Source: Pseudofrankia saprophytica (GTDB lineage Bacteria > Actinomycetota > Actinomycetes > Frankiales > Frankiaceae). Taken from it: a stretch of DNA of 64,000 nucleotides. Every line of letters starts with the position of its first letter. Positions within the stretch are counted from its first letter, which is position 1. The position numbers and the translations under genes are program-made. The DNA lies in the NCBI RefSeq assembly GCF_000235425.2, contig NZ_KI912267.1, positions 378,275 through 442,274 on the forward strand, written 5' to 3'. Shown piece by piece: positions 63,883 through 64,000 of the stretch. The notes beneath the pieces are model-generated. The model saw only the letters and a list, made by a program, of their open reading frames with translations. It was not told the origin of the DNA and made no database searches.

Positions 63883-64000
63883 TGACATCCCTCTACTCAA
63901 CCCGACGCCTCCGACACATGTGCCACCGGGCCCGCCTCGAAAGCCCGGACGGGCCGAACTTCACACAAGGCACGCGGGACATGGCAGAGGGCCTGGCCCG

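Overview
The window is very GC-rich, with strong third-position GC bias, many GTG/TTG starts and actinobacterial gene families: an NIT-domain histidine kinase, a Spo0M-like protein, a maleylpyruvate isomerase/DinB-like protein, a family 1 encapsulin, OxyR-AhpCD, and DtxR/IdeR-, GlnR- and KstR-like DNA motifs. It is most likely chromosome of a filamentous actinomycete, with a Frankia-like organism as my best guess. That assignment is inference, because there is no rRNA gene to anchor it. I found no tRNA, rRNA, transposase, integrase or phage genes.

Layout. 1-0.8 kb: 5' part of an NIT-type sensor kinase. 1.8-8.7 kb: TetR regulator, FadD-type acyl-CoA ligase, SAM methyltransferase with a long disordered head, a double MarR protein and an MBL-fold protein. 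8.7-17.6 kb: LuxR/TPR regulator, SDR, a PD-(D/E)XK-like protein, 2OG-Fe(II) oxygenase, VOC protein, tandem-domain CoA transferase and a PTP-like phosphatase. 18-24.6 kb: orphan NarL-type sensor kinase with a DUF4097-type exported protein, a Spo0M-like protein, a sigma-like/DinB-like fusion and a proteasome-like Ntn hydrolase. 24.6-28.6 kb: aldo/keto reductase, then enoyl-CoA hydratase, an unknown small protein and an amidohydrolase; two of these genes sit behind KstR-like palindromes. 28.7-32.7 kb: MoxR ATPase, VWA protein and an unknown partner.

32.9-38.0 kb: an asparagine-synthase-like (NAGGN-type) amidotransferase between a GNAT enzyme and a GCS2/circularly permuted ATP-grasp fusion, suggesting synthesis of a small amidated peptide. 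38.5-42 kb: His-rich CDF metal exporter, oxyR and ahpCD with an OxyR site on the oxyR start codon. 42.3-49.1 kb: double hot-dog protein, GntR/FadR regulator, two unknown proteins, an exported alpha/beta hydrolase, a perfect 25-bp palindrome array and a histidine phosphatase. 49.2-54.2 kb: complete urea ABC transporter urtABCDE behind a GlnR-like array, with no urease genes in the window. 54.6-59.0 kb: a 1,459-residue PAS-GGDEF-EAL protein with a charged coiled-coil and low-complexity tail. 59.2-61.5 kb: an iron-storage island (bfr, bfd, encapsulin shell and encapsulated ferritin) with DtxR/IdeR-like boxes. 61.7-63.9 kb: OmpA/BON membrane protein and a PAP2-family membrane enzyme.

The strongest leads are the Ntn hydrolase with exact Thr1/Asp17/Lys33 spacing, the GCS2-ATP-grasp/amidotransferase/GNAT cluster, the invariant 25-bp palindrome array, and the iron-storage island. 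Start codons were chosen from ribosome-binding sites, promoter position and family length; several remain uncertain and are flagged.
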